A stretch of 64,000 nucleotides of DNA from Symmachiella dynata (GCF_007747995.1 NZ_CP036276.1:1913001-1977000); one strand, 5' to 3'; positions 19,572 through 28,962 are shown, numbered from the stretch's first letter. Notes: a model not told the origin generated them from the sequence alone. Numbers and translations are program-made.

Positions 19572-20590
19572 TGCTGAGCCGCGTTGCGAATTCTGTGTAT
19601 TGGTTGAGTCGTTATATTGAGCGGGCGGAGAACGTCGCCCGTTTTATCGATGTGAATTACAACCTGACTTTGGGGGAGACCGATTCGCTCGGCAACCAGT
19701 GGGCGCCGTTGGTCTACACCACCGGTGACCAGGAGCCGTTTGAAAAAAGGTACGGGGCACCGACACGGGAAAACGTGTTGAAGTTTTTGTCGTTCGACGA
19801 GGATAACCCGAATTCAATCATCTCCTGTGCGGCCTTTGCCCGAGAAAATGCGCGGACGATTCGCGAGAGCCTGCCGTCCGTGGTTTGGGAACAACTCAAC
19901 AAATTTTTCTTCATGGTCCGCACGGCCGCCAAGGTCAGTTCGACGTTGGATCAACCTCAGGAATTCTGTGAGCGGGTCCGCTTGGCGAGCCATTTGTTGG
20001 TGGGCGCCACCGATGCCACGATGTCTCACGGCGAGGCTTGGCACTTTTTGCGGCTGGGGCGGTTGCTGGAGCGGGCTGACAAGACCTCGCGGATCGTCGA
20101 CGTGCAGTATTATATTTTGTTACCCGATGCACACGATGTGGGATCGGCGCTCGATGTGGTCCGTTGGTCGGCTTTGTTGAAATCGGCCAGTGCATTGGAA
20201 ATGTATCGTCGGCAACATGGCAAAATTGTTCCCGAGCGTGTGGCGGATTTTCTGGTGCTGGATCGCCATTTTCCACGCGCCATCCATTTTTGTCTGATGA
20301 AAGCGCAGGAGTCGTTGCGGAATATTACCGGGAGTACGTCCGGCACGTTTTGCAATCTGGCCGAACAACGCATGGGACAATTGTGTTCGGCGATGGATTA
20401 CACCAGCGTGCGGGATATCGTCCAGCACGGGTTGCATCAATATATCGACGACTTTCAAAACCGATTGAATCTGGTAGGCGCTGCAATCAGCGATGATTTT
20501 TTTACAACGCACCAGCAACGACAGGCACGCAACGCCGAAGCGTCCGGTCAATCACAGGCACAAACGCAAACACAAACACAATCGAGTTGA
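19571..20590 (+). CDS. Alpha-E domain protein (COG2307)
   Basis: A 339-residue, mainly alpha-helical protein beginning [26 protein letters not shown], the signature start of the alpha-E family. It is almost always encoded with the circularly permuted ATP-grasp protein and probably forms a complex with it; its biochemical role is unknown. Conserved stretches seen are SHGEAWHFLRLGRLLERADKTSRI and HFPRAIHFC. The last 20 residues are a low-complexity Gln/Thr tail (QSQAQTQTQTQSS). Translation is coupled to the upstream gene by a one-base overlap. A second alpha-E domain is fused to the ATP-grasp gene at 24578. Confidence 0.92.
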   Translation: MLSRVANSVYWLSRYIERAENVARFIDVNYNLTLGETDSLGNQWAPLVYTTGDQEPFEKRYGAPTRENVLKFLSFDEDNPNSIISCAAFARENARTIRESLPSVVWEQLNKFFFMVRTAAKVSSTLDQPQEFCERVRLASHLLVGATDATMSHGEAWHFLRLGRLLERADKTSRIVDVQYYILLPDAHDVGSALDVVRWSALLKSASALEMYRRQHGKIVPERVADFLVLDRHFPRAIHFCLMKAQESLRNITGSTSGTFCNLAEQRMGQLCSAMDYTSVRDIVQHGLHQYIDDFQNRLNLVGAAISDDFFTTHQQRQARNAEASGQSQAQTQTQTQSS

Positions 20591-21140
20591 GATGATCCAG
20601 CGCGTCGGTGCCGTACTCAAGCTTGAAAAAAAATAGCCACAGAGTTCACAGAGGACACAGAGAGAGCGGGCACGGTGGCTGGAGCGGTTGTTGGTTGATT
20701 CGATCTGAGGCTGCGTGTGTTGCACGATAGGGAAAGTTTGCGTGATTCGTCGCAAGGGGTTTTTCTGTGGCTAGTACCTGCGTGCGTGAACGATAGTACG
20801 AAAACCACACCGCTCGGCAATTGGGTCGCAAACAGAGAAAGTTTAAACCGCAGGAAAAAATATCCACGAAAAAAACGAAAGACACGAAAAGAACTAAGTA
20901 ATTCTATCTGGGATTTTCTTTTGATTCCTACTTCAGCGGCGTAAGTCCTCGTTGTTTTCTTTGAAGGTTTTCGTGTCTTTCGCGTCTTTCGTGGTTGTAT
21001 TTTGATGGCGGAAAAAGCCGATTCCGGGGTGTCGTGCCCCACGAAGTACTATCTGAAAATGGATTGCCAGTAGATACAGACGGATCGCATTTGAGAGTAT
21101 TTGAAACCAGTCGTTGGCATCCGTTGAACGGACAACTGAT
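20591..21140. repeat. 550-base noncoding insertion with imperfect inverted repeats inside the cassette
   Basis: Short frames here do not look like protein. An AGCCACAGAGTTCACAGAGG-type tract lies at about 20633-20665. Two 27-base arms, 20864-20890 (CCACGAAAAAAACG then AAAGACACGAAAA) and 20968-20994 (its reverse complement at 24 of 27 positions), flank about 77 bases, so the region can fold into a long hairpin. This resembles a small non-autonomous repeat element inserted between the alpha-E and transglutaminase genes. It may also terminate or attenuate the transcript. Confidence 0.6.
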
Positions 21141-24100
21141 ATGATACGCGTTGCACTGAACCACAAGTCCATTTATGAGTACGACCGCGCTGTCGAGATG
21201 AACCCGCACGTCGTACGACTGCGGCCCGCGCCGCATTGCCGTACGCCGATTAACAGCTATTCGCTGCGGGTGCTGCCCGGCAAGCATTTTCTCAATTGGC
21301 AACAAGATCCGCACAGCAACCATTTGGCGCGGCTGATCTTCAATGGAGAGACCACGCTGTTCGAGGTGGAAGTCGATCTGGTGGCGGAGATGACGGTTGT
21401 TAATCCGTTTGATTTCTTCCTCGAACCGGATGCGGAAATGTTCCCGTTCCAATACGAGGAATCGCTCGCCAAGGATCTACTGCCATTCCTGCACGTTCAT
21501 CCGGCCGGCCCGGAATTGACGGCGCTGTTTGAGTCGGTCGACATGACACCGACGAAGACGATCGACTTCATTGTCGATTTGAACCGGCGTCTACAACAGA
21601 TTGTGAGTTACGTCGTGCGGTTGGAACATGGCGTGCAAACGCCAGAGGAAACGTTAGAGTTGGGTAGCGGGTCTTGCCGGGACAGTGCGTGGTTGATGGT
21701 TCAACTATTACGGCGATTGGGGTTGGCCGCCCGCTTCGTGTCGGGGTATCTGATTCAGCTCAAGCCGGATGTCGAATCGCTGGATGGTCCCTCGGGCGCG
21801 ACGGAGGACTTTACGGATCTGCATGCCTGGGCGGAAGTCTATCTACCGGGGGCCGGTTGGATTGGGTTGGATCCCACGTCGGGGTTGTTGGCCGGCGAAG
21901 GGCACATTCCGTTGGCGTGTACGCCCGAACCAATCAATGCTGCGCCGATCACGGGAACCATCGGGGAATGCGAAGTTACTTTCCGGCATGAGATGACCGT
22001 CACGCGGGTTCACGAAGATCCCCGCGTCACTAAACCGTATACCGAGGCTGAGTGGCAGCGGATCGAAGCGACAGGACATGAGGTCGACGAACTGTTGGAG
22101 CAGGGGGATGTGCGGCTGACCATGGGGGGCGAACCGACGTTTGTGTCGATCGACGACATGGATGGCGACGAATGGAAGACCGCCGCTGTCGGGCCGAACA
22201 AACGCCGCCTCGCGGGCAATTTGATCAGTCGTCTGCGACAGCGCTATGCTGAGGGTGGGTTGATTCATTACGGACAGGGCAAATGGTATCCCGGCGAACC
22301 ATTGCCCCGCTGGGCGCTGACTTGCATGTGGAGAACGGATGGCCAACCGCTGTGGGACAATACCGCGCTACTGGCTGATCCGGATCAGGACTATGGGCAC
22401 ACAGTCGAACATGCGGAACAATTTTCTGCGGCGTTGGCAAAACGTCTGGACGTCAATCCCGACCACATTGCACCGGCGTACGAAGATGCCATGTATTACG
22501 TCTGGAAAGAGCGGCGACTGGCGGTGAATACCGAAGTGCACAAAGCCGATCTGGAAGACAAAGAGGAACGCGCACGGTTGGCCCGCGTGTTTGGACAGGG
22601 ACTCACCGCAAAGGTCGGTTGTGTGCTGCCGTTGGTGCATCAATGGTGGAATGCTCAACCGCGCTGGCTGAGCGGGCAGTGGCCCGTCCGTCCCGAGCAG
22701 ATGTTTTTAGTCCCGGGCGATTCGCCCATGGGCCTGCGTTTGCCGCTGGATTCGTTACCGGTTGAAGGGCCGGGGGATTATGTGTCGGTGCCGGTCGTTC
22801 CGTTTGAGCCATCCAAACAGCTTCCCGATTTCGAATTCTTTCGCCAAAACTACTCGGCCCGCCTCAATTCTCAATCGACCCGCGCACGGACGCGCGACCA
22901 CGCACTTCAGCCGGTCGGACCGGGAGGAGAACTCGCGGATTCCGGTGAGAATCCGTCCGAGGACAATTCGCCGCCCGAGGAGCAGACTCCCCAAAACGAC
23001 AACACACGCAAAGAATACGAGAGCGGAATTGTCCGCACGGCCATGTGCTTTGAAGTGCGAAACGGGGTTTTGCATGTGTTCATGCCTCCGGTGGACCGTT
23101 TGGAAGATTATCTCGATCTGATTACGGCAATCGAACAGACCGCTGACGAACTTGAGATGCCGGTGATCATCGAAGGCTACTTGCCGCCGTCCGATTATCG
23201 TTTGCAACACGTGAAGGTCACGCCCGATCCGGGGGTGATCGAGGTGAATGTGCAACCGGCCGAGAATTGGTCGGAGTTGGTTTCCATCGCTTCAGGGATT
23301 TACGAGGATGCCCGTTTGTCGCGGTTGGGGACCGAAAAATTTGACGTTGATGGCACGCACACAGGTACGGGAGGCGGCAACCATGTGGTTATGGGGGCGC
23401 TGACACCGGCGGACAGTCCATTTTTGCGGCGTCCCGATTTGTTGCGAAGCTTGGTGGCGTATTGGCACAATCATCCTTCGTTGTCGTATCTATTTTCAGG
23501 GCGATTTATTGGTCCGACGAGCCAAGCCCCACGAGTGGACGAAGGCCGCGGCGATGCGACATACGAATTACAAATCGCGTTTGAACAGATTCCGGAAAAG
23601 GGGCCTTGTCCTCCCTGGTTGGTCGACCGCGTTTTTCGGCATTTGCTGGTGGACCTGACGGGCAATACACACCGCGCTGAGTTTTGCATCGACAAACTGT
23701 ATTCGCCCGACAGTGCGACGGGACGATTGGGATTGGTGGAGTTTCGCGCCTTTGAGATGCCTCCACACTGGCAAATGAGTCTCACACAGCAGTTGTTGTT
23801 GCGGGCATTGGTCGCACGGTTTTGGGAAAAACCTTATCAGGCCAAGTTGATGGACTGGTACCGCTCGATTCATGATCGCTGGATGTTGCCGCATTTCATT
23901 CGGCAGGATTTCAACGATGTGATTGAAGAAACCACGAAGGCTGGGATTCCGTTGGATGCGGATTGGTTCGCGCCGCACTTTGAGTTTCGTTTTCCGGTCA
24001 TCGGTGAAATGGAGCAAATGGGGATTTCGCTGGAGTTGCGGACCGCTGTGGAACCGTGGTATGTGCTGGGCGAAGAACCAGCCGGTGGCGCTACGGCTCG

Positions 24101-24542
24101 CTACGTCGATTCGTCCGTGCAGCGACTACAAGTCAAGGCGCGGGGCATGTTCGATGCGCGTCACGTGATCACTTGCAACGGTCGCAAGGTGCCTTTGCAT
24201 CCCACCGGCACGGCGGGCGAATTTGTTGCTGGAGTACGGTATCGGGCTTGGCAACCGCCAAATTGCCTGCATCCCACAATTCCTGTGGATGAGCCGTTGG
24301 TGTTTGATGTGTTGGATACTTGGCTGGGCCGCTCGGTGGGCGGGTGCAAGTATCACGTGGGGCATCCCGGCGGTCGGAATCCGGACGATTTCCCCGTCAA
24401 TGCCTATGAAGCGGAGGGCCGCCGTGCTTCTCGGTTCTTTAAGATGGGGCATACTGGCGGAGCAACGACGATTCCAGACGACGAGCAGAACGAAGTGTTT
24501 CCGTTTACGCTTGACCTTCGCCGAAATCGCGTCAAAGTATAG
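21141..24542 (+). CDS. Transglutaminase-DUF2126 fusion protein
   Basis: The 1133-residue product has an N-terminal bacterial transglutaminase-like N domain (MIRVALNHKSIYEYDRAV onward), a transglutaminase core with Cys179 (GSGSCRD), His228 (DLHAWAE) and Asp244 (GLDPTSG), and then a long DUF2126 domain (COG4196, about 310-1130, including LTMGGEPTFVSIDD, GTGGGNHVVMGAL and SLSYLFSGRFIGPTSQAPR). GGGNH-containing DUF2126 resembles glutamine-synthetase-like/carboxylate-amine ligase folds, so it may be a second amide-forming module. An acidic Pro/Glu-rich linker interrupts it near residues 585-630. The ATG at 21141 was preferred to one at 21114 because the family begins MIRVALNH. It lies in the amidoligase cassette. 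Confidence 0.92.
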   Translation: MIRVALNHKSIYEYDRAVEMNPHVVRLRPAPHCRTPINSYSLRVLPGKHFLNWQQDPHSNHLARLIFNGETTLFEVEVDLVAEMTVVNPFDFFLEPDAEMFPFQYEESLAKDLLPFLHVHPAGPELTALFESVDMTPTKTIDFIVDLNRRLQQIVSYVVRLEHGVQTPEETLELGSGSCRDSAWLMVQLLRRLGLAARFVSGYLIQLKPDVESLDGPSGATEDFTDLHAWAEVYLPGAGWIGLDPTSGLLAGEGHIPLACTPEPINAAPITGTIGECEVTFRHEMTVTRVHEDPRVTKPYTEAEWQRIEATGHEVDELLEQGDVRLTMGGEPTFVSIDDMDGDEWKTAAVGPNKRRLAGNLISRLRQRYAEGGLIHYGQGKWYPGEPLPRWALTCMWRTDGQPLWDNTALLADPDQDYGHTVEHAEQFSAALAKRLDVNPDHIAPAYEDAMYYVWKERRLAVNTEVHKADLEDKEERARLARVFGQGLTAKVGCVLPLVHQWWNAQPRWLSGQWPVRPEQMFLVPGDSPMGLRLPLDSLPVEGPGDYVSVPVVPFEPSKQLPDFEFFRQNYSARLNSQSTRARTRDHALQPVGPGGELADSGENPSEDNSPPEEQTPQNDNTRKEYESGIVRTAMCFEVRNGVLHVFMPPVDRLEDYLDLITAIEQTADELEMPVIIEGYLPPSDYRLQHVKVTPDPGVIEVNVQPAENWSELVSIASGIYEDARLSRLGTEKFDVDGTHTGTGGGNHVVMGALTPADSPFLRRPDLLRSLVAYWHNHPSLSYLFSGRFIGPTSQAPRVDEGRGDATYELQIAFEQIPEKGPCPPWLVDRVFRHLLVDLTGNTHRAEFCIDKLYSPDSATGRLGLVEFRAFEMPPHWQMSLTQQLLLRALVARFWEKPYQAKLMDWYRSIHDRWMLPHFIRQDFNDVIEETTKAGIPLDADWFAPHFEFRFPVIGEMEQMGISLELRTAVEPWYVLGEEPAGGATARYVDSSVQRLQVKARGMFDARHVITCNGRKVPLHPTGTAGEFVAGVRYRAWQPPNCLHPTIPVDEPLVFDVLDTWLGRSVGGCKYHVGHPGGRNPDDFPVNAYEAEGRRASRFFKMGHTGGATTIPDDEQNEVFPFTLDLRRNRVKV

Positions 24543-24577
24543 GCTTCCGATTTTTTTTGAGTAGCGAATCGGGCGTC

Positions 24578-27145
24578 ATGGTACAACTTCAGGAACCGAA
24601 CGACATCGTGCCCACATCCCCTCTGTCCGTGAACGGTCTAATTCAAAATTACGCGCCGCCTGCCGGGGTTTATGATGAATTTATTGCCGCCGATGGAACT
24701 CCCCGCGCACACACCCGTGGCTTTTTGGATTCCATCAACGGGATCGGCCGCGAAGAGTTTGCGCGGCGATGGCAGCAAGCGCAGCGAACGGTGCAGGCCA
24801 ACGACTTTGCATTTGGCGGCTACGCCACACCCGAAGACAAGTTGCGTCCGTGGGAGCTGGATGCGATTCCGCTCATGATATCCGCAGCGGAATGGGATAA
24901 GGTCTCCGCGGCGCTGACGCAACGCGCCCGGTTGTTGAATCTGGTGCTGCAGGATTTGTATGGTGAGCAAACACTGGTCAAGCAAGGGTTATTGCCACCG
25001 GAATTGTTGTACGCGCATCCGGGATTTTTGCGTCCGTATCACGGACAATTGGATCCCTCTCGTCACATGCTCCACTTCTACGCGGCCGATTTGGCGCGTT
25101 CGCCCAACGGGGAATGGTGGATTCTGGCGGATCGGACGGAAGCTCCTTCGGGGCTGGGATATGCCTTGGAGAACCGGATTGTCGTCTCGCGGATGCTGCC
25201 GGACATTTTTCATCGCTGTCAGGTCGAGCGTTTGGCGCCATTTTTTATCGCGGCCCAGGAGACGTTGCACGGTCTTGCTCCGCAACATACGGAAAACCCG
25301 CGGGTAGTGTTGTTGAGCCATGGGCCGACGAGCCTGAACTATTTCGAAGATTCCTATCTGGCACGCTATCTGGAGTACACCCTGGTTGAAGGGGGGGATC
25401 TTGCCGTACGCAACGACCAAGTCATGCTCAAGACTTTGGGCGGATTGCTGCCGGTCGATGTGATCCTGCGGCGGCAGAACAGCAGTGACTGTGATCCGTT
25501 GGAGCTGGGTTCGAAATCGGGACTGGGAATTGCCGGGCTACGACAATCGACGCGAAACGGCGCGGTGGGCGTAGCTAATGCATTGGGGAGCGGTCTGGTC
25601 GAATCGGTGGCGTTTATGGCGTTCATGCCGCGCTTGTGCCAGTTGTTGCTCGGCGAGAAACTGTTGATTCCCGGGGTGGCATCCTGGTGGTGCGGACAAC
25701 CAGATGGGTTGGCGCACGTGCTCAAGAACTTGGACAACCTGATCATTCAACCGGCGTTTCGCAATCGCGGAAAAGATGGCCCCACGCGCGAGGCATTGGC
25801 GCAAATGTCATCGACGGAGTTAGCAAACACCATCAAAGCCAATCCGGTGCAATTTGCCGCTCAGGAGAAAGTGGCCCGTTCTACAGTTCCCATCTGGAGA
25901 CGTGATCTGAATCCGGCCTATTTGGCGTTGCGGAGCTATCTGGTAACCGATGGCGAAAAATATACCGTTATGCAAGGGGCATTAGCCCGCACCTCCTCAG
26001 CGCTCGATCCACTCGAACTGTCGGTTCGCAAGGGAGAAGGTAGCAAGGATGTGTGGATCTTAGCTGACGGACCGGTCGATCAGGTGACCCTGTTGGAAGA
26101 GCCGGGCCGGGCCATTACGCTGCGGCGCAGCGGAGCCGAACTTCCCAGTCGAACGGCCGACAACTTTTTTTGGCTGGGACGTCAAATGGAACGCGCCGAG
26201 GCAACAGCGCGGCTGTTACGCTCCGCGGCAAGCCGACTCAGCGGCGAAACGCGGTCGACCAGCGATGTGGAAGTCCCGGTGCTGCTGAGATGTCTGGCGG
26301 ACCAGGGGCAAATCGAACCAGGCTATGCGATCAACAAAATGCGCGGCCAACTGCCGGCGATTGAATACGATTTGCCCACGGCGGTCTTCGATTCCTCACA
26401 GCCCTCGTGCTTGCGTTCGATCTTGGACGAAGTCTATCGGTTGGGGGCCATCGTGCGCGATCGCATTTCATTGGACACATGGCGAATTATTCATGGCATC
26501 GACGAAGATTTTCGCCCGGCCGAACATGGGACGACGACCCTGTCGGACTTGCTGGCGATGACCGACGAGTTGATTGCCAAGTTCTCTGCGTTTAGCGGAG
26601 TGATTATGGAGAGTATGACGCGCACGCAAGCGTTTCATTTCCTGGAACTGGGACGGCGGCTGGAGCGTTCGTTACAAATCATAAGCTTGGTGAAAAACTG
26701 TTTCATCCCCATGCCGGAATTTCCCGGACCGATATTTGGGACGGTTTTGGAAGTTGCCGACAGCCTGATGACATATCGCGCGCGCTATCTGGCGAATCGG
26801 CAATTGGCGGCAGTTCTCGATCTGGTGCTCACAGATGAAACGAATCCGCGTGCGCTGGCGTTTCAGTTTGTGCAGTTGGTTGAACATGTGGAACAGTTGC
26901 CGCGCGACCAAACCTCACCCGATTACGCAGCCGAACAACGGCTGGCCATGTCATTGCTGCATTCCGTCCGCCTCATGGATATTCAGGCCATCGCCGAAGT
27001 TCATGCGTTGGGTGATCATGAACCGTTGGAACGACTGACGGCCGAATGGGAGTCCCAATTACCAAAACTTGCTGAAGCGATTTCGCATCGGTACCTCGTT
27101 CATGCAGCCCCATCTCACCAGCTTGCTGATATTAGCCCGCAGTGA
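24578..27145 (+). CDS. ATP-grasp/alpha-E fusion protein with degenerate ATP-grasp site
   Basis: The 855-residue fusion has an N-terminal circularly permuted ATP-grasp region (about 1-510) and a C-terminal alpha-E region (about 520-840; RTADNFFWLGRQMERAEATA is the signature). Compared by eye with the stand-alone gene at 18090, [10 protein letters not shown] is replaced by LADRTEAPSG and [12 protein letters not shown] by IIQPAFRNRGKDG (Gln391 in place of Lys), so the probable metal and ATP ligands are missing; this half may be a scaffold or pseudo-enzyme. The ATG at 24578 follows the DUF2126 gene by 35 bases; a TTG at 24557 is possible. Its TGA overlaps the next start (GTGA). Confidence 0.9.
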   Translation: MVQLQEPNDIVPTSPLSVNGLIQNYAPPAGVYDEFIAADGTPRAHTRGFLDSINGIGREEFARRWQQAQRTVQANDFAFGGYATPEDKLRPWELDAIPLMISAAEWDKVSAALTQRARLLNLVLQDLYGEQTLVKQGLLPPELLYAHPGFLRPYHGQLDPSRHMLHFYAADLARSPNGEWWILADRTEAPSGLGYALENRIVVSRMLPDIFHRCQVERLAPFFIAAQETLHGLAPQHTENPRVVLLSHGPTSLNYFEDSYLARYLEYTLVEGGDLAVRNDQVMLKTLGGLLPVDVILRRQNSSDCDPLELGSKSGLGIAGLRQSTRNGAVGVANALGSGLVESVAFMAFMPRLCQLLLGEKLLIPGVASWWCGQPDGLAHVLKNLDNLIIQPAFRNRGKDGPTREALAQMSSTELANTIKANPVQFAAQEKVARSTVPIWRRDLNPAYLALRSYLVTDGEKYTVMQGALARTSSALDPLELSVRKGEGSKDVWILADGPVDQVTLLEEPGRAITLRRSGAELPSRTADNFFWLGRQMERAEATARLLRSAASRLSGETRSTSDVEVPVLLRCLADQGQIEPGYAINKMRGQLPAIEYDLPTAVFDSSQPSCLRSILDEVYRLGAIVRDRISLDTWRIIHGIDEDFRPAEHGTTTLSDLLAMTDELIAKFSAFSGVIMESMTRTQAFHFLELGRRLERSLQIISLVKNCFIPMPEFPGPIFGTVLEVADSLMTYRARYLANRQLAAVLDLVLTDETNPRALAFQFVQLVEHVEQLPRDQTSPDYAAEQRLAMSLLHSVRLMDIQAIAEVHALGDHEPLERLTAEWESQLPKLAEAISHRYLVHAAPSHQLADISPQ

Positions 27146-28026
27146 ATTATCACATCACCCACACCACGAAATATATGTACTCCGAAGCGGTCCCGGTGTG
27201 CCATAATTTGGTGCATCTCGCTCCGCGGACGTTGCCCAATCAAGTCCCTGATGAATTCCGACTACTGATTCATCCCGAGCCGTACTCGGTCAGTTATGGC
27301 AAGGATTACTTCGGCAACGACGTCTCCTATTTTTCGATTTATCAAACCCACCGCGGTCTCACCGTGACAGCGACGAGCGATGTGGCGGTTTCCGCCGCCC
27401 CGGAAGTTGTCCCGGACGATACCGCACCTTGGGAACAGGTGGCAGCGCAATTGAAAACGGATCGCGCGGTCGAAGTGCTCGATGCGTATCAGTATGTCTT
27501 TGACTCGTCGAGCATTCAGCGATTCCCAGAATTAGCGGAGTACGTCAAACCGTCGTTTCCCGCAGGGCGACCGATTTTGGCGGGTGTGATCGACTTAACC
27601 GCACGGATCTACAACGACTTCACCTATGATCCCCGGGCGACGACAGTCCACACGCCGATTCGGGAAGTTTTTGAACAACGCCATGGTGTTTGCCAGGACT
27701 TTGCCCATTTGCAAATCGGCTGTCTGCGCTCGATTGGGTTAGCTGCACGCTATGTGAGCGGCTATTTGAGAACCGAGCCGCCACCGGGGAAACCGCGACT
27801 GGTGGGCTCGGATGCGTCGCATGCTTGGCTAGCGGTGTACTGTGGAGAGGCCGGTTGGGTCGGCATCGATCCCACGAACAATGTCTTGGCCTCGACCGAC
27901 CACATCACCATTGGATGGGGGCGTGAATACAACGACGTCTGTCCGATTCAAGGCATTATTATTGGCGGCGGCGAGCACCGCATGAGCGTCGAAGTCGATG
28001 TTGTTCCGCCCGAGGTGACGAGCTAA
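27142..28026 (+). CDS. Transglutaminase-like cysteine protease-fold protein
   Basis: The 294-residue protein has the bacterial transglutaminase-like N domain (MNYHITHTTKYMYSEAV) and a transglutaminase core with an intact triad: Cys184 (RHGVCQDFAHL), His227 (DASHAWLAV) and Asp243 (GIDPTNN). No signal peptide is seen, so it probably acts in the cytoplasm as a peptidase or amide-transfer enzyme on the product of the ATP-grasp proteins. The GTG start overlaps the upstream stop by four bases, so translation is coupled. It is the last gene of the cassette; a PTS gene is convergent 62 bases beyond. Confidence 0.92.
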   Translation: MNYHITHTTKYMYSEAVPVCHNLVHLAPRTLPNQVPDEFRLLIHPEPYSVSYGKDYFGNDVSYFSIYQTHRGLTVTATSDVAVSAAPEVVPDDTAPWEQVAAQLKTDRAVEVLDAYQYVFDSSSIQRFPELAEYVKPSFPAGRPILAGVIDLTARIYNDFTYDPRATTVHTPIREVFEQRHGVCQDFAHLQIGCLRSIGLAARYVSGYLRTEPPPGKPRLVGSDASHAWLAVYCGEAGWVGIDPTNNVLASTDHITIGWGREYNDVCPIQGIIIGGGEHRMSVEVDVVPPEVTS

Positions 28027-28088
28027 TCTTGCTTCAGACAGCGTCTGTCACCCACACTGCAGCGCGGTGTACGAACGCAACGAACGAG

Positions 28089-28658
28089 TCAGTCTTCCCC
28101 GACCAATGCGCGAGATTGCTCGTCGAGATCAGTCAGATATTCGTAAACGTCGCTGGGGCGAATTTGATGATGCAGTTGCATGTTCACGGCTTTGTTCTGC
28201 ATTAATGCGACCAAACGGCTCAGGAGAGTGATGTGCTGCTCCCGTCCGTCGCGCGGTGAGAGTGTCAGAAACACCAATTTGGTTAGCCCGCTGTCTAGCG
28301 CACTAAAGTTGATGCCGTCGGGGGCAACTCCAATGGCTCCGACAAAGTTTGTGACGTTTTGGGTGCGCAAATGAGGAAAGGCAAGTCCCTTGCCGATAGC
28401 GGATGTACCGTGCCGCTCCCGTTCCAAGAGTCCGTTGATGATCTCTTCAGCGTGGACGCGTTCGACTCGTTCTTCACAGACTAAGGTCTGAACCAGTCTG
28501 CTGATCACCGACGATTTCCCCGATGCTGAGCGAATCATCTCAATACAATTCGGTCGAAAAACACTGGTGAGATCCAAGTGAGGCGCAGCGGGCTTTTTTT
28601 CTGAAGGCGAGCCGACCGGGATGGCTCCGCTGTTTGGCATAGCGCTGGCACTGTTCAT
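28089..28658 (-). CDS. PTS EIIA-Ntr-like protein (fructose/mannitol EIIA family)
   Basis: The 189-residue product has a 30-residue Pro/Ser-rich N-terminus and an EIIA-2 domain. GLAFPHLRT places the phosphorylated His at residue 96. Standing alone without EIIB/EIIC, it is more likely a regulatory EIIA-Ntr-type protein than a sugar transporter. The ATG at 28658 has GGGGGGA upstream; the frame is open to 28850, but a sigma-54 promoter candidate at 28714-28729 lies inside that extension, favouring the shorter protein. The gene follows an NtrC-type two-component pair on the same strand. In other bacteria EIIA-Ntr genes adjoin rpoN; rpoN is not in this window. Confidence 0.88.
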   Translation of the reverse strand: MNSASAMPNSGAIPVGSPSEKKPAAPHLDLTSVFRPNCIEMIRSASGKSSVISRLVQTLVCEERVERVHAEEIINGLLERERHGTSAIGKGLAFPHLRTQNVTNFVGAIGVAPDGINFSALDSGLTKLVFLTLSPRDGREQHITLLSRLVALMQNKAVNMQLHHQIRPSDVYEYLTDLDEQSRALVGED

Positions 28659-28962
28659 CGAACGTATCCCCCCCAGAATAGAAAGCTTGCGAATGGTGAT
28701 ACTGCGTTGAAGACGCAATCGACGTGCCAAAGTCGTCGCGAAAGTTGGGTGAGGGAATTTGTTGATGTTTCTCGCTGGAATACTTGAGTTCCTTACTAGA
28801 ACGGGGCTTAAACATCGCAGTGGTTTGCAGTCCTGTGCAAGACTTTGCACGCAGTGAACCGTTAAGCAGTACTTGGACAGGGTGACCTATGCGACATTCT
28901 TCACTGAGAGACGCCGCCGCATTCTATGGGATTGGCAAGCGGCCAATGCGTGTGGAGTTGCC
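28659..28962. other. Intergenic promoter region of the EIIA-Ntr-like gene
   Basis: These 304 bases separate the NtrC-type regulator stop from the EIIA start. Apart from the sigma-54 candidate no gene or strong hairpin was seen. Confidence 0.55.
28714..28729 (-). promoter_or_regulatory. Sigma-54 (-24/-12) promoter candidate for the EIIA-Ntr-like gene
   Basis: Read on the minus strand, TGGCACGTCGATTGCG matches TGGCACG-N4-TTGCW at 11 of 12 defined bases with exact spacing; only the final W is missed. The predicted start is near 28703, about 45 bases before the ATG at 28658. It is one of the two best sigma-54 matches seen in the window. Confidence 0.75.

Noticed and set aside
28659-28850. N-terminal extension of the EIIA-Ntr-like protein
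   Set aside because: The shorter ATG has a strong ribosome-binding site and a sigma-54 promoter candidate lies within the extension.
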